Assembly: GCF_003852525.1 (NCBI RefSeq)
Contig: NZ_QAJL01000009.1
Location: forward strand, 113,285-177,284
Source: Pedobacter sp. KBW06
GTDB taxonomy: Bacteria > Bacteroidota > Bacteroidia > Sphingobacteriales > Sphingobacteriaceae
Length of the DNA stretch: 64,000 bases
Direction: 5' to 3'
Shown piece after piece: positions 27,041 to 36,955 of this stretch; within the stretch, counting starts at the first letter, position 1; every line of letters starts with the position of its first letter. The notes beneath the pieces are model-generated. The model saw only the letters and a list, made by a program, of their open reading frames with translations. It was not told where the DNA came from and did no database searches. The position numbers and the translations under genes were made by a program.

Positions 27041-29413
27041 TTACCGAACCGTAAAATCGCCTTTCAACCGAACGTCATCAGATGAGCTACCCAACATTAA
27101 GCTGAAATCCCCGGGCTCAAGCACCCAATTCATCTGCTGGTTAAACAGCTTTAAGTCTTCTGCATTTAATTCAAATTCCAGCTCTTTTTGGGCACCAGAT
27201 TTTAAGAAGAACCGCTTGAATTTCTTCAGCTGTTTCACTGGAGTCACGACAGAACTCACTTTATCTACCAGATATAGCTGAGTCACCTCATCCCCATCTC
27301 TTTCTCCGGTATTCTTAACATTCAGTTTTACTTTAACCGACAAGTTATCCTGTGCTCCGGAAACCAAAATATTCAAATTGCTGTATTCAAAAGTGGTATA
27401 GCTTAACCCATATCCAAAAGGGTATAAAGGTCGGTTATTCACTTCTACATAGCTATGACTTGCAGGCTTCTTAAGATTATAATATACCGGAAGCTGTCCC
27501 ACAGATTTTGGGATAGAAAGGGGCAATCTTCCGGAAGGATTATAAGCGCCGAACAAAACATCAGCAATGGCATTTCCGCCTTCCTGCCCGGGATACCAGG
27601 CATCAACAATGGCATCCACATGATCGGCAGCCCAATTCAGGTTTAAAGGCCTGCCTTTGATCAGTACCAGTACTACAGGAGTTCCGGTCTTTACAATGCG
27701 TTGAAGCAGTTCCATTTGCCTCCCCATAAGATCCAGGGTAGATCGGTCGAATCCTTCTCCGCTTTCCATGTCACTTACCCCTGTATCGGCAGCCTTTACC
27801 TGTGCCGCACCCGTATTCAGGTATTCTGTTTTAAAATCTCTCGCACTTGATCCACCCAAAACGACAACCGCAACCTCCGCATTCTTCGCCAGTTCAATTG
27901 CTTCGGCCATACCAGCTGATGTTGTATCTCTAATTGCACAACCTTTAGCATAATCGACTTTTACTCCCTTTCCTGCCTGCGATTTGATACCTTCCAGAAC
28001 GGTGACTACTGCATTTTCATCCTGAGGAGCAGTGTAATCGCCCAACTGGTTATATATATTATCGGCATTAGGCCCGATTACCGCAATCCTCTTCAGCTTA
28101 TGGCTCAATGGAAGGATATTATTCTTGTTTTTGAGTAAGACCAGAGATGCACTTGCAACATTTCTTGCTAATGCCACATGTGCCTCACTTCTCACTATTT
28201 TTGCTGCCTTCTGAACATTCACATAAGGATTTTCGAAAAGCCCCATCTCAAATTTAATGCGAAGTACCCGAGCTACTGCAGTGTCCAAAACGCTTTCTGG
28301 AACCTGTCCTTTACGCAAGGCGTCTATTAATGCCGGCCCATAGCCATAGCCACTCAGATCAGCATCCAATCCGGCATTAATCGCCATAGCCGCTCCTTCT
28401 GTTGCATTTGCAGCGACGTGATGACTGCTCACCAAGCCAGATATACTTCCTAAATCGGAAACGACAAAACCATTAAAGCCCCATTGTTTCCTCAAAACAT
28501 CGGTAAGGAGAAAATGATTTGCAGAACAAGGAATTCCATCTATAGAGTTGTAGGCTGTCATCACTGACTGTGCACCTGCCTTAACCGCAGCCCTAAATGG
28601 CGGTAAATAAGACTGAAACAGTTCTCTTGTACCTACTGCTACACTGCCACCATTATGACCTCCTTCAGGAACGCCATAAGCTGTAAAATGCTTCAGTGTA
28701 GCAGCGATATTGATTCCACTCTTCAAATCATTACCCTGAAAGCCCTTCACCATTGCTTCTCCCATTCGGCTATTGAGCACAGGATCTTCTCCATAGGTCT
28801 CTTCTACTCTTGACCAGCGTGGTTCGCGGGCCAGGTCCAGAACTGGACCATAGCCAATATGAGCGCCCTGAAGACGTGCTTCTAATGCTATGGCAGCAGC
28901 CATTTCCTGAATCAAATCAGGATTCCAGGTACTGCTTTGACCTATAGAAGTAGGGAAAACAGTAGTCCCGATGGCCATATGTCCATGTGGACATTCTTCA
29001 GCTAGCAGCATCGGAATATTTAGCCGACTGTTTTCTATCGTATATTTCTGAATAGCATTGGTTGCTTTCGCTGCCAATCCGGGATTTAATCCAGTTAGCA
29101 GCGTCTTTTTCGTCCATGGGTCAGCCCGTAATGTCGCCCATAGCATTCCGGTATGCTGCACCGCTAATGCTTTTTTAAACTCGTCACTCACTGTTACGGT
29201 ATTTCCGGTCTTACTGTACATATCCCAGCCAAGCAATACCGATATCTGGCCTACCTTCTCTTCAAGACTCATCCTACCTAGAAGGTCTTTAATTCTTAAT
29301 GCCGTCGGAACTGCTGCGTCCTTATAGACTGGCTTTTTTTGAGCAATACCGGATTCATAACAGGTTATTATCAGGACTACAGACAGCAGTCCTATTCTGG
29401 AAAACTTGTTCAT
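27041..29413 (-). CDS. bglX: Beta-glucosidase, glycoside hydrolase family 3 (BglX type)
   Basis: A secreted enzyme that hydrolyses terminal beta-D-glucosyl, or related beta-xylosyl, residues. The protein has 790 residues from the ATG at 29413, which gives a clean signal peptide and a 4-base gap to the upstream gene. The GH3 N-terminal barrel spans about 50-410: 'EETYGEDP' (204-211), 'KHFTAYG' (241-247) and the nucleophile Asp320 in 'GFVVSDLGS'. The GH3 C-terminal domain (about 430-650) and a fibronectin-III-like domain (about 715-785) follow. It is second in an operon with an alpha-L-fucosidase, so the two may trim one glycan containing fucose and glucose or xylose, as in xyloglucan; this is inference. 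Confidence 0.93.
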   Translation of the reverse strand: MNKFSRIGLLSVVLIITCYESGIAQKKPVYKDAAVPTALRIKDLLGRMSLEEKVGQISVLLGWDMYSKTGNTVTVSDEFKKALAVQHTGMLWATLRADPWTKKTLLTGLNPGLAAKATNAIQKYTIENSRLNIPMLLAEECPHGHMAIGTTVFPTSIGQSSTWNPDLIQEMAAAIALEARLQGAHIGYGPVLDLAREPRWSRVEETYGEDPVLNSRMGEAMVKGFQGNDLKSGINIAATLKHFTAYGVPEGGHNGGSVAVGTRELFQSYLPPFRAAVKAGAQSVMTAYNSIDGIPCSANHFLLTDVLRKQWGFNGFVVSDLGSISGLVSSHHVAANATEGAAMAINAGLDADLSGYGYGPALIDALRKGQVPESVLDTAVARVLRIKFEMGLFENPYVNVQKAAKIVRSEAHVALARNVASASLVLLKNKNNILPLSHKLKRIAVIGPNADNIYNQLGDYTAPQDENAVVTVLEGIKSQAGKGVKVDYAKGCAIRDTTSAGMAEAIELAKNAEVAVVVLGGSSARDFKTEYLNTGAAQVKAADTGVSDMESGEGFDRSTLDLMGRQMELLQRIVKTGTPVVLVLIKGRPLNLNWAADHVDAIVDAWYPGQEGGNAIADVLFGAYNPSGRLPLSIPKSVGQLPVYYNLKKPASHSYVEVNNRPLYPFGYGLSYTTFEYSNLNILVSGAQDNLSVKVKLNVKNTGERDGDEVTQLYLVDKVSSVVTPVKQLKKFKRFFLKSGAQKELEFELNAEDLKLFNQQMNWVLEPGDFSLMLGSSSDDVRLKGDFTVR

Positions 29414-29417
29414 GTGT

Positions 29418-30848
29418 CTAAGGTTTGCTGGAAAAAGAAAAGGCAAGCGCCGGTAATCCCGCAGGAATACCTTTCGGTAGGAATACTCTTATTGTCGCAT
29501 TCTCTTTTACCCATTTCACATTTTCACCCGTTTGTAAAAATTTAACCTTACTTCCTTTTACAGGTTCATTACCAGTCCAGGAAACAGTGGAGGGCAAAGA
29601 TTCGCCTTCCTTTATGCAAACCAATGCGTATTTTGTTTTAGCATCCTTGCTCTGTGTAAACCAGGTATTGTCATTGTGATAATCTTTAGTGATTCTCGTT
29701 TCATAAATTGCCTTGCCATTTTTGCTGACCCAGTTTCCGATTTCTCCCAAACGGTTAACCACCTCATCGGGCATCGTACCATCTGGTTTCGGCCCTACAC
29801 CAAGCAACAGACTTCCTCCTTTGGCAGTAATTTCAATCAGGGAATGAATGACCGTTGCTACAGACTTGTACTGATCATTTGCAACAAATCCCCAGGCACC
29901 TCCCAGCGTCATACAACTTTCCCATGGATGATCCAGCTGTTGTTCCGGAATCCGCTGCTCGGGAGTCTGATAGTTTTCATAAGGACCATGAACAGTCCGG
30001 TCTACGATCAACAATCCAGGTTGTGCCTTACGCCCCATTTCTGCGATCTTCGGCATGTCGATGTCCTGACTCCAGGCTGGAATTGCAGCTCCCCAGGCCC
30101 GCACTTCATCATTTACGGTTTCTAATGGACGCACCCATCCCCCATCAAGCCATAAGATATCAACTGAACCATAATTGTTCATCAATTCAGAAATCTGATT
30201 AAAGGTTTGTGTTTTGAATTTATTCCATCTCCATGGGTTCTTTTTAATATCGTAATTATTATTACGATCTGCGGTCGCATATTTAGACCACCAATAGTAT
30301 TGGGAATGCCAGTCTGGTTTAGAGAAATAAGCGCCGATCATAAAGTCCTGCTTTCTGAAGGCATCAAAAACAAATTTTGCGGCGTCAGCTTTTGGATTTC
30401 CTTTAAAAGGACCATTGGAAATTTTGAAATCACTCTCTTTTGTATCAAACATATTGAAACCATCATGGTGTTTTGTAGTAAACACGAGATATTTCATACC
30501 TGCAGATTTACCTGCTTTTGCCCATTGATCAGGATTAAAATTGACCGGATTAAATTTCTCACTTAAGCCCCAGTACCATTTCTTATAATCTTCATAAGCA
30601 ATGGTACTATCTCTGGAGATCCAATCTTCTGAACACAGATTCCATGACTCCATGATTCCGGGTACGGCATATAATCCCCAATGGATGATCATTCCAAACT
30701 TCTGGTCCTGCCATTTTTCAAGTTTTTTCTTGACCAAAGGATCCGAAGGCCATTCATAGGTGCTGGATTGGCCATGTACATTAGGTTGGCCAAAAGCAGT
30801 CATTTTTAATAAAAAAATGATTGCAATAAGTAAGATAGGTTTATTCAT
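29418..30848 (-). CDS. Alpha-L-fucosidase, glycoside hydrolase family 29
   Basis: A secreted retaining fucosidase. The protein has 476 residues with a signal peptide (1-20, TAFG). Family features are 'FGMIIHWGLYAVPG' (51-64), 'TTKHHDGF' (124-131) and the catalytic nucleophile Asp235 in 'DILWLDGGWV'. The acid/base residue cannot be placed with confidence. It is the first gene of an operon with the GH3 enzyme. The 260-base upstream region holds the leuS terminator and presumably the promoter, in which I could not identify a clear box. Confidence 0.92.
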   Translation of the reverse strand: MNKPILLIAIIFLLKMTAFGQPNVHGQSSTYEWPSDPLVKKKLEKWQDQKFGMIIHWGLYAVPGIMESWNLCSEDWISRDSTIAYEDYKKWYWGLSEKFNPVNFNPDQWAKAGKSAGMKYLVFTTKHHDGFNMFDTKESDFKISNGPFKGNPKADAAKFVFDAFRKQDFMIGAYFSKPDWHSQYYWWSKYATADRNNNYDIKKNPWRWNKFKTQTFNQISELMNNYGSVDILWLDGGWVRPLETVNDEVRAWGAAIPAWSQDIDMPKIAEMGRKAQPGLLIVDRTVHGPYENYQTPEQRIPEQQLDHPWESCMTLGGAWGFVANDQYKSVATVIHSLIEITAKGGSLLLGVGPKPDGTMPDEVVNRLGEIGNWVSKNGKAIYETRITKDYHNDNTWFTQSKDAKTKYALVCIKEGESLPSTVSWTGNEPVKGSKVKFLQTGENVKWVKENATIRVFLPKGIPAGLPALAFSFSSKP

Positions 30849-31048
30849 TTTGTGTGGTTGTATCTGGTTTAAGATTGATTACCGGAAAAATTCGGCTTCA
30901 TAACGATTGCGATATAGCATTGAGATAAACCCTTTTAGTCGTCCATTACTAAGCTGTCCGGGAAACAAAAGTCCTAAGATATGTAAATTTATTATACATC
31001 TGAACAATCAAAACAGCAGTTCTGAAAGGATAAATTTGTCCAGATAAA

Positions 31049-31083
31049 AGAAAAGCTCCGAACAAATTGTCCGAAGCTTTTCT
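31049..31083 (-). terminator. Intrinsic terminator after leuS
   Basis: An outer 9-bp stem (AGAAAAGCT / AGCTTTTCT), extended inward on the minus-strand RNA by eight more pairs including two G-U, followed by TTTTATC. It starts 27 bases past the leuS stop. Confidence 0.85.
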
Positions 31084-31110
31084 CTATATCAAAATGATCC
31101 GTTTTTAAGG

Positions 31111-33918
31111 CTAGATCACAATGTTTACAATACGGCCTTTCACCACGATTACTTTTTTAGGTGTTTTTCCTTCCAGGTATTTTTGAACCTGTTCATCAGC
31201 CAAAACTGTTTCTTCAATTTCTTTGGGCTCTAAGGTCAAACTTAAGTTCAGATTTAAACGCGTTTTACCGTTCACAGATACCGGATAACTAAATTCATCT
31301 TCGACCATATAAGCTGGGTTGAATTCAGGGTATTTGATGTAGGATAAACTACCCGCTTCATGTCCCAGGTTCTCCCAAAGTTCTTCACAAATGTGAGGAG
31401 CATAAGGTGACAACACAATTACAAGGTCTTCCAATACCTGACGGTTCTTACATTTCAGTTCAGTCAGCTCATTTACAGCAATCATAAAGCTGGAAACAGA
31501 AGTATTAAAAGAGAACCTTTCCACATCATCCTGTACCTTTTTAATGATCTTATGTAGGGCTTTCAATTCGGCTTTTGAAGGTACAGAATCACTCACATTA
31601 AAGACCCATTCTTCATTATGGAACAAACGCCAGAATTTACGAAGGAACTTAAATACACCTTCGATTCCATTGGTATTCCAAGGCTTACTTTGCTCAAGCG
31701 GCCCCAGGAACATTTCATACATTCTTAAGGTATCTGCGCCATAGCTAGAGATCAACACATCCGGGTTCACTACATTGAACTTGGATTTTGACATCTTCTC
31801 TACTTCTACTCCGCAAATGTATTTCCCATTTTCCAGGATAAATTCCGCATCTGTAAATTCAGGTCTGAAAACTTTAAATTTTTCAATATTTAAAATTTCA
31901 TTCTCCACAATGTTTACGTCTACATGCAGTGCAGATGTTTTATATTCTTTCCTAAGCCCATAAGACACCAAAGTATTTGTTCCTCTTCCTTCTTCGTCTA
32001 CCACGCGGTATACAAAATTACTTCTGCCCTGGATCATTCCCTGATTGATCAGCTTTTTGAAAGGTTCTTCCTCAGTTACATGACCAAGGTCTTTCAGGAA
32101 TTTATTCCAGAAACGGCTATACAATAAATGGCCGGTAGCATGCTCTGCCCCACCGATATATAAATCAACATCTTTCCAGTACTCAATAGCCTCTTTGGAA
32201 GCGAAAGCGGATTTGTTTTTTGCATCCATATAACGATACCAATACCAGCTCGATCCTGCCCAACCCGGCATAGTACTCAATTCATACTCATATTGATCAT
32301 CATAGCTCCAGTCTTCAGCTCTTCCCAATGGTGGTTCGCCACTTTCGGTAGGCAGGTATTTATCAATTTCAGGAAGCATTAAAGGCAATTCCTCTTCGTT
32401 GATCAGGTATGGCAACCCGTCTTTAAAATAAACCGGAATTGGCTCTCCCCAATAACGCTGGCGTCCAAAAATAGCATCCCGCATGCGGTAATTCACTTTC
32501 GCCTTGCCTACTTCCTGTTCTTCCAGCCAGGCATTTAAAGTCTGTGTTGCTTCGGCGTAGTTCATTCCGTTAATGAACCCGGAATTAATGTATTTACCCT
32601 CTTTCGTTGAATCCGCCTGGGTATCGATGTCTTTTTGACTATCCAGGATCTGTACGATCGGTAATTTAAAATTAGTTGCAAATAACCAGTCGCGCTGATC
32701 ACCGCTAGGAACTCCCATTACTGCACCAGTTCCATACCCTGCCAATACATAATCAGCGATCCACAATTGAATTCGTTCTCCACTCACCGGATTAATCACA
32801 TAACTTCCAGTGAAAGCACCAGAAACAGCTTTCACATCCGCCATGCGGTCGAGTTCAGATTTCTTCTTTGTTTGAGCAATGTAATGATTCACTTCATCCA
32901 ATTGTTCAGGAGTAGTCAAACCGATTACCAGCTCATGTTCAGGAGCAAGCACGAGGTAAGAAACGCCGAATATCGTATCCACACGGGTGGTGAAAACTTC
33001 AATATAATCCTGACTAAGCGAAGCTATCTTTTCAGAAGGCTCAATCTTGAAACGAACGCTGGCGCCAACACTTTTGCCGATCCAGTTGCGCTGCATTTCT
33101 TTTACCGGCTCTGGCCAGTCTATGGTATTTAAGCCCTGCAACAGTCGTTCTGCATAAGCAGAAATCCGCATGCTCCATTGCATCATTTTCTTTTGCTCTA
33201 CCGGATGACCACCACGTTCCGAGTAGCCATCTTTCACCTCATCGTTCGCCAATACTGTTCCCAATGCAGGGCACCAGTTGACGGTACTTTCTCTTAAATA
33301 GGTTAAGCGGTATTTTAATAACTCTTCCTGTTTTTCTTCCTGGGTCATTGTTGCCCAGTCGGTCGGCAGGAAAGATTTGGTATCTTCATCACAAACGGCT
33401 TTTACATCCGCACTTCCGGAAGCATTAAACTTTTCCAACAAGCTGGTGATGTCTTCTGCACGATCCGTTTCCAAATTATACCAGGAATTGAAAAGCTGCA
33501 TAAAGATCCATTGTGTCCATTTATAATATTCAGGATCACTGGTTCTTACTTCCTTAGACCAGTCGAATGAGAAACCGATCTGATCTAATTGTCTTCTGTA
33601 AGTATTGATGTTTACCTCTGTAGTAAGGGCCGGATGTTGTCCTGTTTGTATCGCATATTGCTCTGCAGGCAAACCAAATGAGTCGTATCCCATTGGATGC
33701 AATACATTATATCCTTTTAATCTTTTATATCTGGTAAATATATCGGAAGCAATATAACCTAGTGGGTGACCAACATGTAAACCTGCTCCAGATGGGTAAG
33801 GAAACATATCCAGTACGTAAAACTTAGGTTTAGAAGATTGTTCTTCTGCTTTAAACGTTTGATTTTGAGCCCAAAACTCTTGCCACTTTTGTTCTATTTC
33901 TTTAAATTGATAATCCAT
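31111..33918 (-). CDS. leuS: Leucyl-tRNA synthetase
   Basis: Charges tRNA-Leu with leucine. The protein has 935 residues, the expected length for bacterial LeuRS. The class I HIGH motif appears as 'HVGHP' (48-52) after 'DMFPYPSGAG'. The CP1 editing domain is present, with 'FTTRVDTIFGVSYLVLAPEHE' split over a strand and helix, and KMSKS appears as 'VEKMSKSKFN'. An extra segment of about 60 residues near 'RVVDEEGRGTNTLVSYG' precedes the KMSKS loop, which I recall from other Bacteroidota LeuRS. It is monocistronic with its own terminator. Confidence 0.97.
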   Translation of the reverse strand: MDYQFKEIEQKWQEFWAQNQTFKAEEQSSKPKFYVLDMFPYPSGAGLHVGHPLGYIASDIFTRYKRLKGYNVLHPMGYDSFGLPAEQYAIQTGQHPALTTEVNINTYRRQLDQIGFSFDWSKEVRTSDPEYYKWTQWIFMQLFNSWYNLETDRAEDITSLLEKFNASGSADVKAVCDEDTKSFLPTDWATMTQEEKQEELLKYRLTYLRESTVNWCPALGTVLANDEVKDGYSERGGHPVEQKKMMQWSMRISAYAERLLQGLNTIDWPEPVKEMQRNWIGKSVGASVRFKIEPSEKIASLSQDYIEVFTTRVDTIFGVSYLVLAPEHELVIGLTTPEQLDEVNHYIAQTKKKSELDRMADVKAVSGAFTGSYVINPVSGERIQLWIADYVLAGYGTGAVMGVPSGDQRDWLFATNFKLPIVQILDSQKDIDTQADSTKEGKYINSGFINGMNYAEATQTLNAWLEEQEVGKAKVNYRMRDAIFGRQRYWGEPIPVYFKDGLPYLINEEELPLMLPEIDKYLPTESGEPPLGRAEDWSYDDQYEYELSTMPGWAGSSWYWYRYMDAKNKSAFASKEAIEYWKDVDLYIGGAEHATGHLLYSRFWNKFLKDLGHVTEEEPFKKLINQGMIQGRSNFVYRVVDEEGRGTNTLVSYGLRKEYKTSALHVDVNIVENEILNIEKFKVFRPEFTDAEFILENGKYICGVEVEKMSKSKFNVVNPDVLISSYGADTLRMYEMFLGPLEQSKPWNTNGIEGVFKFLRKFWRLFHNEEWVFNVSDSVPSKAELKALHKIIKKVQDDVERFSFNTSVSSFMIAVNELTELKCKNRQVLEDLVIVLSPYAPHICEELWENLGHEAGSLSYIKYPEFNPAYMVEDEFSYPVSVNGKTRLNLNLSLTLEPKEIEETVLADEQVQKYLEGKTPKKVIVVKGRIVNIVI

Positions 33919-33981
33919 TACAGCTATGCCTTATATATAGCGCGAAAATAAGGAAATAAAGGTTGGATCAGAAACCCTTTC

Positions 33982-35259
33982 TTAAATACCTAATTTACCG
34001 AACAAAAAATGGCGTGGCGATTTGTTTTCAGGGGCATTATAAATGCTATGATGACCGGAGATCAGGAAAGCAACCACACAGGCAATGCTTACGTAAACCC
34101 AGCAGGAAATACCGAACAACTCAAAAGCCATTATGCAACAGGCGAGAGGTGTTTTTGCTGCTCCGGCAAATACCGCAACAAAACCCATTCCCGCAAGTAA
34201 ACCTATCGGCAAAGGCAGAAAAACAGACAATGCACTTCCCAATGTTGCACCAATAAAAAACAATGGCGTCACTTCTCCTCCTTTAAAGCCCGCTCCCAGG
34301 GTAATTGCTGTAAATAAAATTTTCAAAGCAAAATCCTCTGTCCCGGAGGCCTGACTGAAAGCATCGACAATTACCGGAATCCCTAATCCGATATATTGGT
34401 GTGTTCCCAATAAAAGCACAAGAAAAAGTACGATTAAGCCGCCGATAAACGGGCGTAAGGGCGGGTATTTTAGTTTCTTGAAGATGGCAGAAAACAAATG
34501 TGTAAGTCTGACAAATAAAATCGCAGCAATGCTAAAAGCAAGCCCCGACAAGATGCTATAGACCACATCCATCAATGAAACTGAAGGTATACTGTTAATT
34601 TGATAATGTGTATGCCCTACTCCCCATATTTCCGTTACATAGGCACCCATAAAGGCTGCTGAGAGCGCCGGAAATAAGGCCTTCTGAGGAATTTTACCGA
34701 GCAACAACACCTCAATTCCAAACACTGCCCCTGCCCATGGTGTTCCAAAAACAGACGCAAAGCCTGCACTCAGCCCTGCAATTAGTAAAATGCTACGGTC
34801 ATCAGGGCTCAGCTGAAAAGGTTTATACAATTGATCGGCCGTTGATGCAGCCATTTGTAAAGCCGTTCCCTCTCTGCCAGCCGATCCCCCAAATAAGTGG
34901 GTAATGATGGTGCCTAATAAAACAAAGGGAGTCATTTTAAAGGGAACAATATCTTTGGGGTTATGAATCGTATCGAATATGAGGTTATTTCCCCGTTCCA
35001 CATCTTTTCCGCGATGGTGGTACAGTAAACCAACCAGCAGTCCGGCAAGTGGAAGAAAATAAAGCAGGTAAGAATGAGTCTCCCTAAAATCTGTGGCCAG
35101 GTTCAATAAAGTCAGGAACAGTGCAGATAATGTACCTGCAGCTAAGCCAACCAATAGACTAAGAATCGTCCATTTCAGGAGATAATGCCATATTGAATTT
35201 CTGTTGAGAAACGCAGGTATAGTCGTCAAAAAATTAGAATTAAGATCTTTTTCTCCCAT
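33982..35259 (-). CDS. CLC-family transporter with fluoride/proton antiporter signatures (CLC-F)
   Basis: The protein has 425 residues with about ten membrane helices. The ATG at 35259 is preferred; an upstream in-frame ATG at 35301 adds 14 residues that overlap the preceding terminator region. Three signature segments differ from chloride CLCs: GNNLI (90-94) in place of GSGIP, GREGT (128-132, gating Glu130) in place of G(K/R)EGP, and GGEVTPLF (327-334, Glu329) near the GxFxP position. As I recall the literature, these mark the CLC-F branch, which expels fluoride in exchange for protons. I see no crcB-type fluoride riboswitch upstream. Automatic annotation would probably say chloride channel. 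Confidence 0.82.
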   Translation of the reverse strand: MGEKDLNSNFLTTIPAFLNRNSIWHYLLKWTILSLLVGLAAGTLSALFLTLLNLATDFRETHSYLLYFLPLAGLLVGLLYHHRGKDVERGNNLIFDTIHNPKDIVPFKMTPFVLLGTIITHLFGGSAGREGTALQMAASTADQLYKPFQLSPDDRSILLIAGLSAGFASVFGTPWAGAVFGIEVLLLGKIPQKALFPALSAAFMGAYVTEIWGVGHTHYQINSIPSVSLMDVVYSILSGLAFSIAAILFVRLTHLFSAIFKKLKYPPLRPFIGGLIVLFLVLLLGTHQYIGLGIPVIVDAFSQASGTEDFALKILFTAITLGAGFKGGEVTPLFFIGATLGSALSVFLPLPIGLLAGMGFVAVFAGAAKTPLACCIMAFELFGISCWVYVSIACVVAFLISGHHSIYNAPENKSPRHFLFGKLGI

Positions 35260-35306
35260 AAAAAAGCCTGAAACGATTAAAGCCGCACAGGCTGAAGGCA
35301 AATATA

Positions 35307-35352
35307 AAAAAGGCTGTCCATAATGTTATGGAAACATTTGAACAGCCTTTTT
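35307..35352 (-). terminator. Intrinsic terminator after the small lipoprotein gene
   Basis: An 11-bp outer stem (AAAAAGGCTGT / ACAGCCTTTTT) enclosing a second small palindrome (CCATAATGTTATGG), with a T run on the minus strand. It separates the lipoprotein gene from the downstream CLC gene. Confidence 0.85.
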
Positions 35353-35359
35353 AGATGGA

Positions 35360-35770
35360 TTATCTAGTCAGAAAATATTTCCTGGTTTGCTTTGGGTTAG
35401 CGCCGTTTACTGTTGCTGTAAATTCAAATTTATTATCAGTAATGGTATTCGTGGTACAATTCAATACTTCTCCTGATAAAGAAATATTGAAATCGTCGGT
35501 GGCCAACACACCATAGGTCCCCAAAGTACGCTTTCCTCTCAGGCTCACATCTAACTGATCATTTTCATCATTTCTAAATTCAAAAAAATCTTCTGCAACG
35601 CCTGTATAAGGAACCATAGCACTGCCTGCAATGGTCACTTCTTCTCTTGCTACCTGCCATTTTCCTTCTATTTTCTTTTTTAATGGTCTTGCTGCTCCTG
35701 TTTCTTTCTTACATCCGGTTCCTGCGATGATTAATAAGACCATCGCAACTAAAGTAACTTGTTTTTTCAT
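35360..35770 (-). CDS. Small lipoprotein, lipocalin-like or unknown
   Basis: The protein has 136 residues from the ATG at 35770, which opens the lipoprotein signal 'LLIIAGTGC' (Cys20); a longer frame starting at 35860 adds 30 residues without sense. After the linker, 'KKKIEGKWQVAREEV' resembles the first strand of the short lipocalin-like lipoproteins common in Bacteroidota, followed by alternating beta strands ('DFFEFRNDENDQLDV', 'KFEFTATVNG'). It is probably anchored in the periplasm or on the surface. The function is unknown, and the lipocalin assignment is tentative. Confidence 0.72.
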   Translation of the reverse strand: MKKQVTLVAMVLLIIAGTGCKKETGAARPLKKKIEGKWQVAREEVTIAGSAMVPYTGVAEDFFEFRNDENDQLDVSLRGKRTLGTYGVLATDDFNISLSGEVLNCTTNTITDNKFEFTATVNGANPKQTRKYFLTR

Positions 35771-36076
35771 AGGTGAATTTTGTTTTTTATTAGGTTTTTG
35801 TGCGCGCCCGTTCCCAAAACTCACTATACCTCCCCCCTGAACACCTGCGCTTTCATTCAAAAATAACGCCCAAAATCTCCTTTTGGTACAAAAATGTTAC
35901 ACAACACTTACAAAAACAAGACTATCCAGCCTGATAAATTAGCCTTAAAACATCTCCAACAAACTATTTTTAACGATAATGCGTTGTAGCTTTAAAGATT
36001 AAAAAAGGATAAAGGGCTATAATTTTAAATTAGTTGCTTATATTTTTTTATTTTCGCAAAACATAAAAACAAATAC
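35771..36076. other. Divergent intergenic region upstream of ftsX
   Basis: About 300 bases between the lipoprotein gene and ftsX, read in opposite directions. No coding signal is seen. AT-rich sequence with 'TATTTTCG' about 20 bases before the ftsX ATG may be a -7 box variant, but no -33 TTG lies at proper spacing. Confidence 0.4.
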
Positions 36077-36955
36077 ATGGAAGAATTTGAAGTTAGCGAT
36101 GCTTCTAAGAAGACAAAAACCATTTATATTTCTACTATTTTCAGCATAGCATTGGTACTACTGATGTTGGGCATGTTGGGCCTGATATTAGTACACGCTA
36201 AAAATCTTTCTAACTATGTTAAAGAAAATATTGTGTTAAACATTATTGTAGATGAAGGCGCGAAGGAAGCAGATGTGTTGGCTTTTCAAAAAGAGCTGAA
36301 TGCCACCCCTTCCATCAAGACCACACAATATGTGAACAAGGAAATGGCGGCGAGAAACCTGACGACAGACCTCGGTGAGGATTTCGTAAACTTCTTAGGT
36401 TATAACCCCTTACTTTCAACCATCGATGTTTATCTAAAAGCGGATTACGCCAATAATAAAAGTATAGACGCCCTTAAAGCCAATATCAGTAAAAACCCGG
36501 TAGTAAAAGAAGTCATTTATCAGAGTTCTTTAATCGACATGGTGAATAAGAACATTAATACCATTGGCCTGATCATTTTAGCTTTTGCAGCAATTTTATT
36601 GATCATTTCTATTGCACTGATTAACAACACTATCCGCCTCGCTATTTACTCGCAACGCTTCCTAATCAAGAGCATGCAGCTGGTAGGTGCTACCCGGAAC
36701 TTTATCCGCAAGCCTTTCATTTTGCTTGCAGCATTACATGGCCTGATCGCTGCCTTTATTGCCATCTTAATCCTTTTGGCGATCTTATACTATGCACAAA
36801 GAGAGATTCCTGAAATCGTCATCTTAAGAAATTACACTGAATTTGGCATCGTTTTACTGGGTTTGGTAGGTGTAGGAATCTTTATTACAGCCATCAGTAC
36901 CTCCTTTGCTGTCAGCAAATATTTACGTCTAAAAATTTACGACCTTTACAGATAA
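36077..36955 (+). CDS. ftsX: Cell division permease FtsX
   Basis: The membrane partner of the FtsE ATPase, which controls peptidoglycan hydrolases at the septum. The protein has 292 residues: cytoplasmic N-terminus, a first membrane helix (about 18-44), a periplasmic domain of about 120 residues, then three helices (about 164-187, 216-240, 256-280). The 'IRLAIYSQRFLIKSMQLVGATRNFIRKPF' region, the FtsX cytoplasmic loop, lies between helices 2 and 3. ftsE is not adjacent. The stop overlaps the next start (TAATG), so translation is coupled to the DUF3098 gene. Confidence 0.93.
   Translation: MEEFEVSDASKKTKTIYISTIFSIALVLLMLGMLGLILVHAKNLSNYVKENIVLNIIVDEGAKEADVLAFQKELNATPSIKTTQYVNKEMAARNLTTDLGEDFVNFLGYNPLLSTIDVYLKADYANNKSIDALKANISKNPVVKEVIYQSSLIDMVNKNINTIGLIILAFAAILLIISIALINNTIRLAIYSQRFLIKSMQLVGATRNFIRKPFILLAALHGLIAAFIAILILLAILYYAQREIPEIVILRNYTEFGIVLLGLVGVGIFITAISTSFAVSKYLRLKIYDLYR

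Noticed and set aside
35260..35306. Fluoride (crcB) riboswitch upstream of the CLC-F-like gene
   Set aside because: Only about 45 bases separate the preceding terminator from the ATG, and the conserved crcB segments (GGNGATGG, CTGATGNCTCCTAC-like) are absent.
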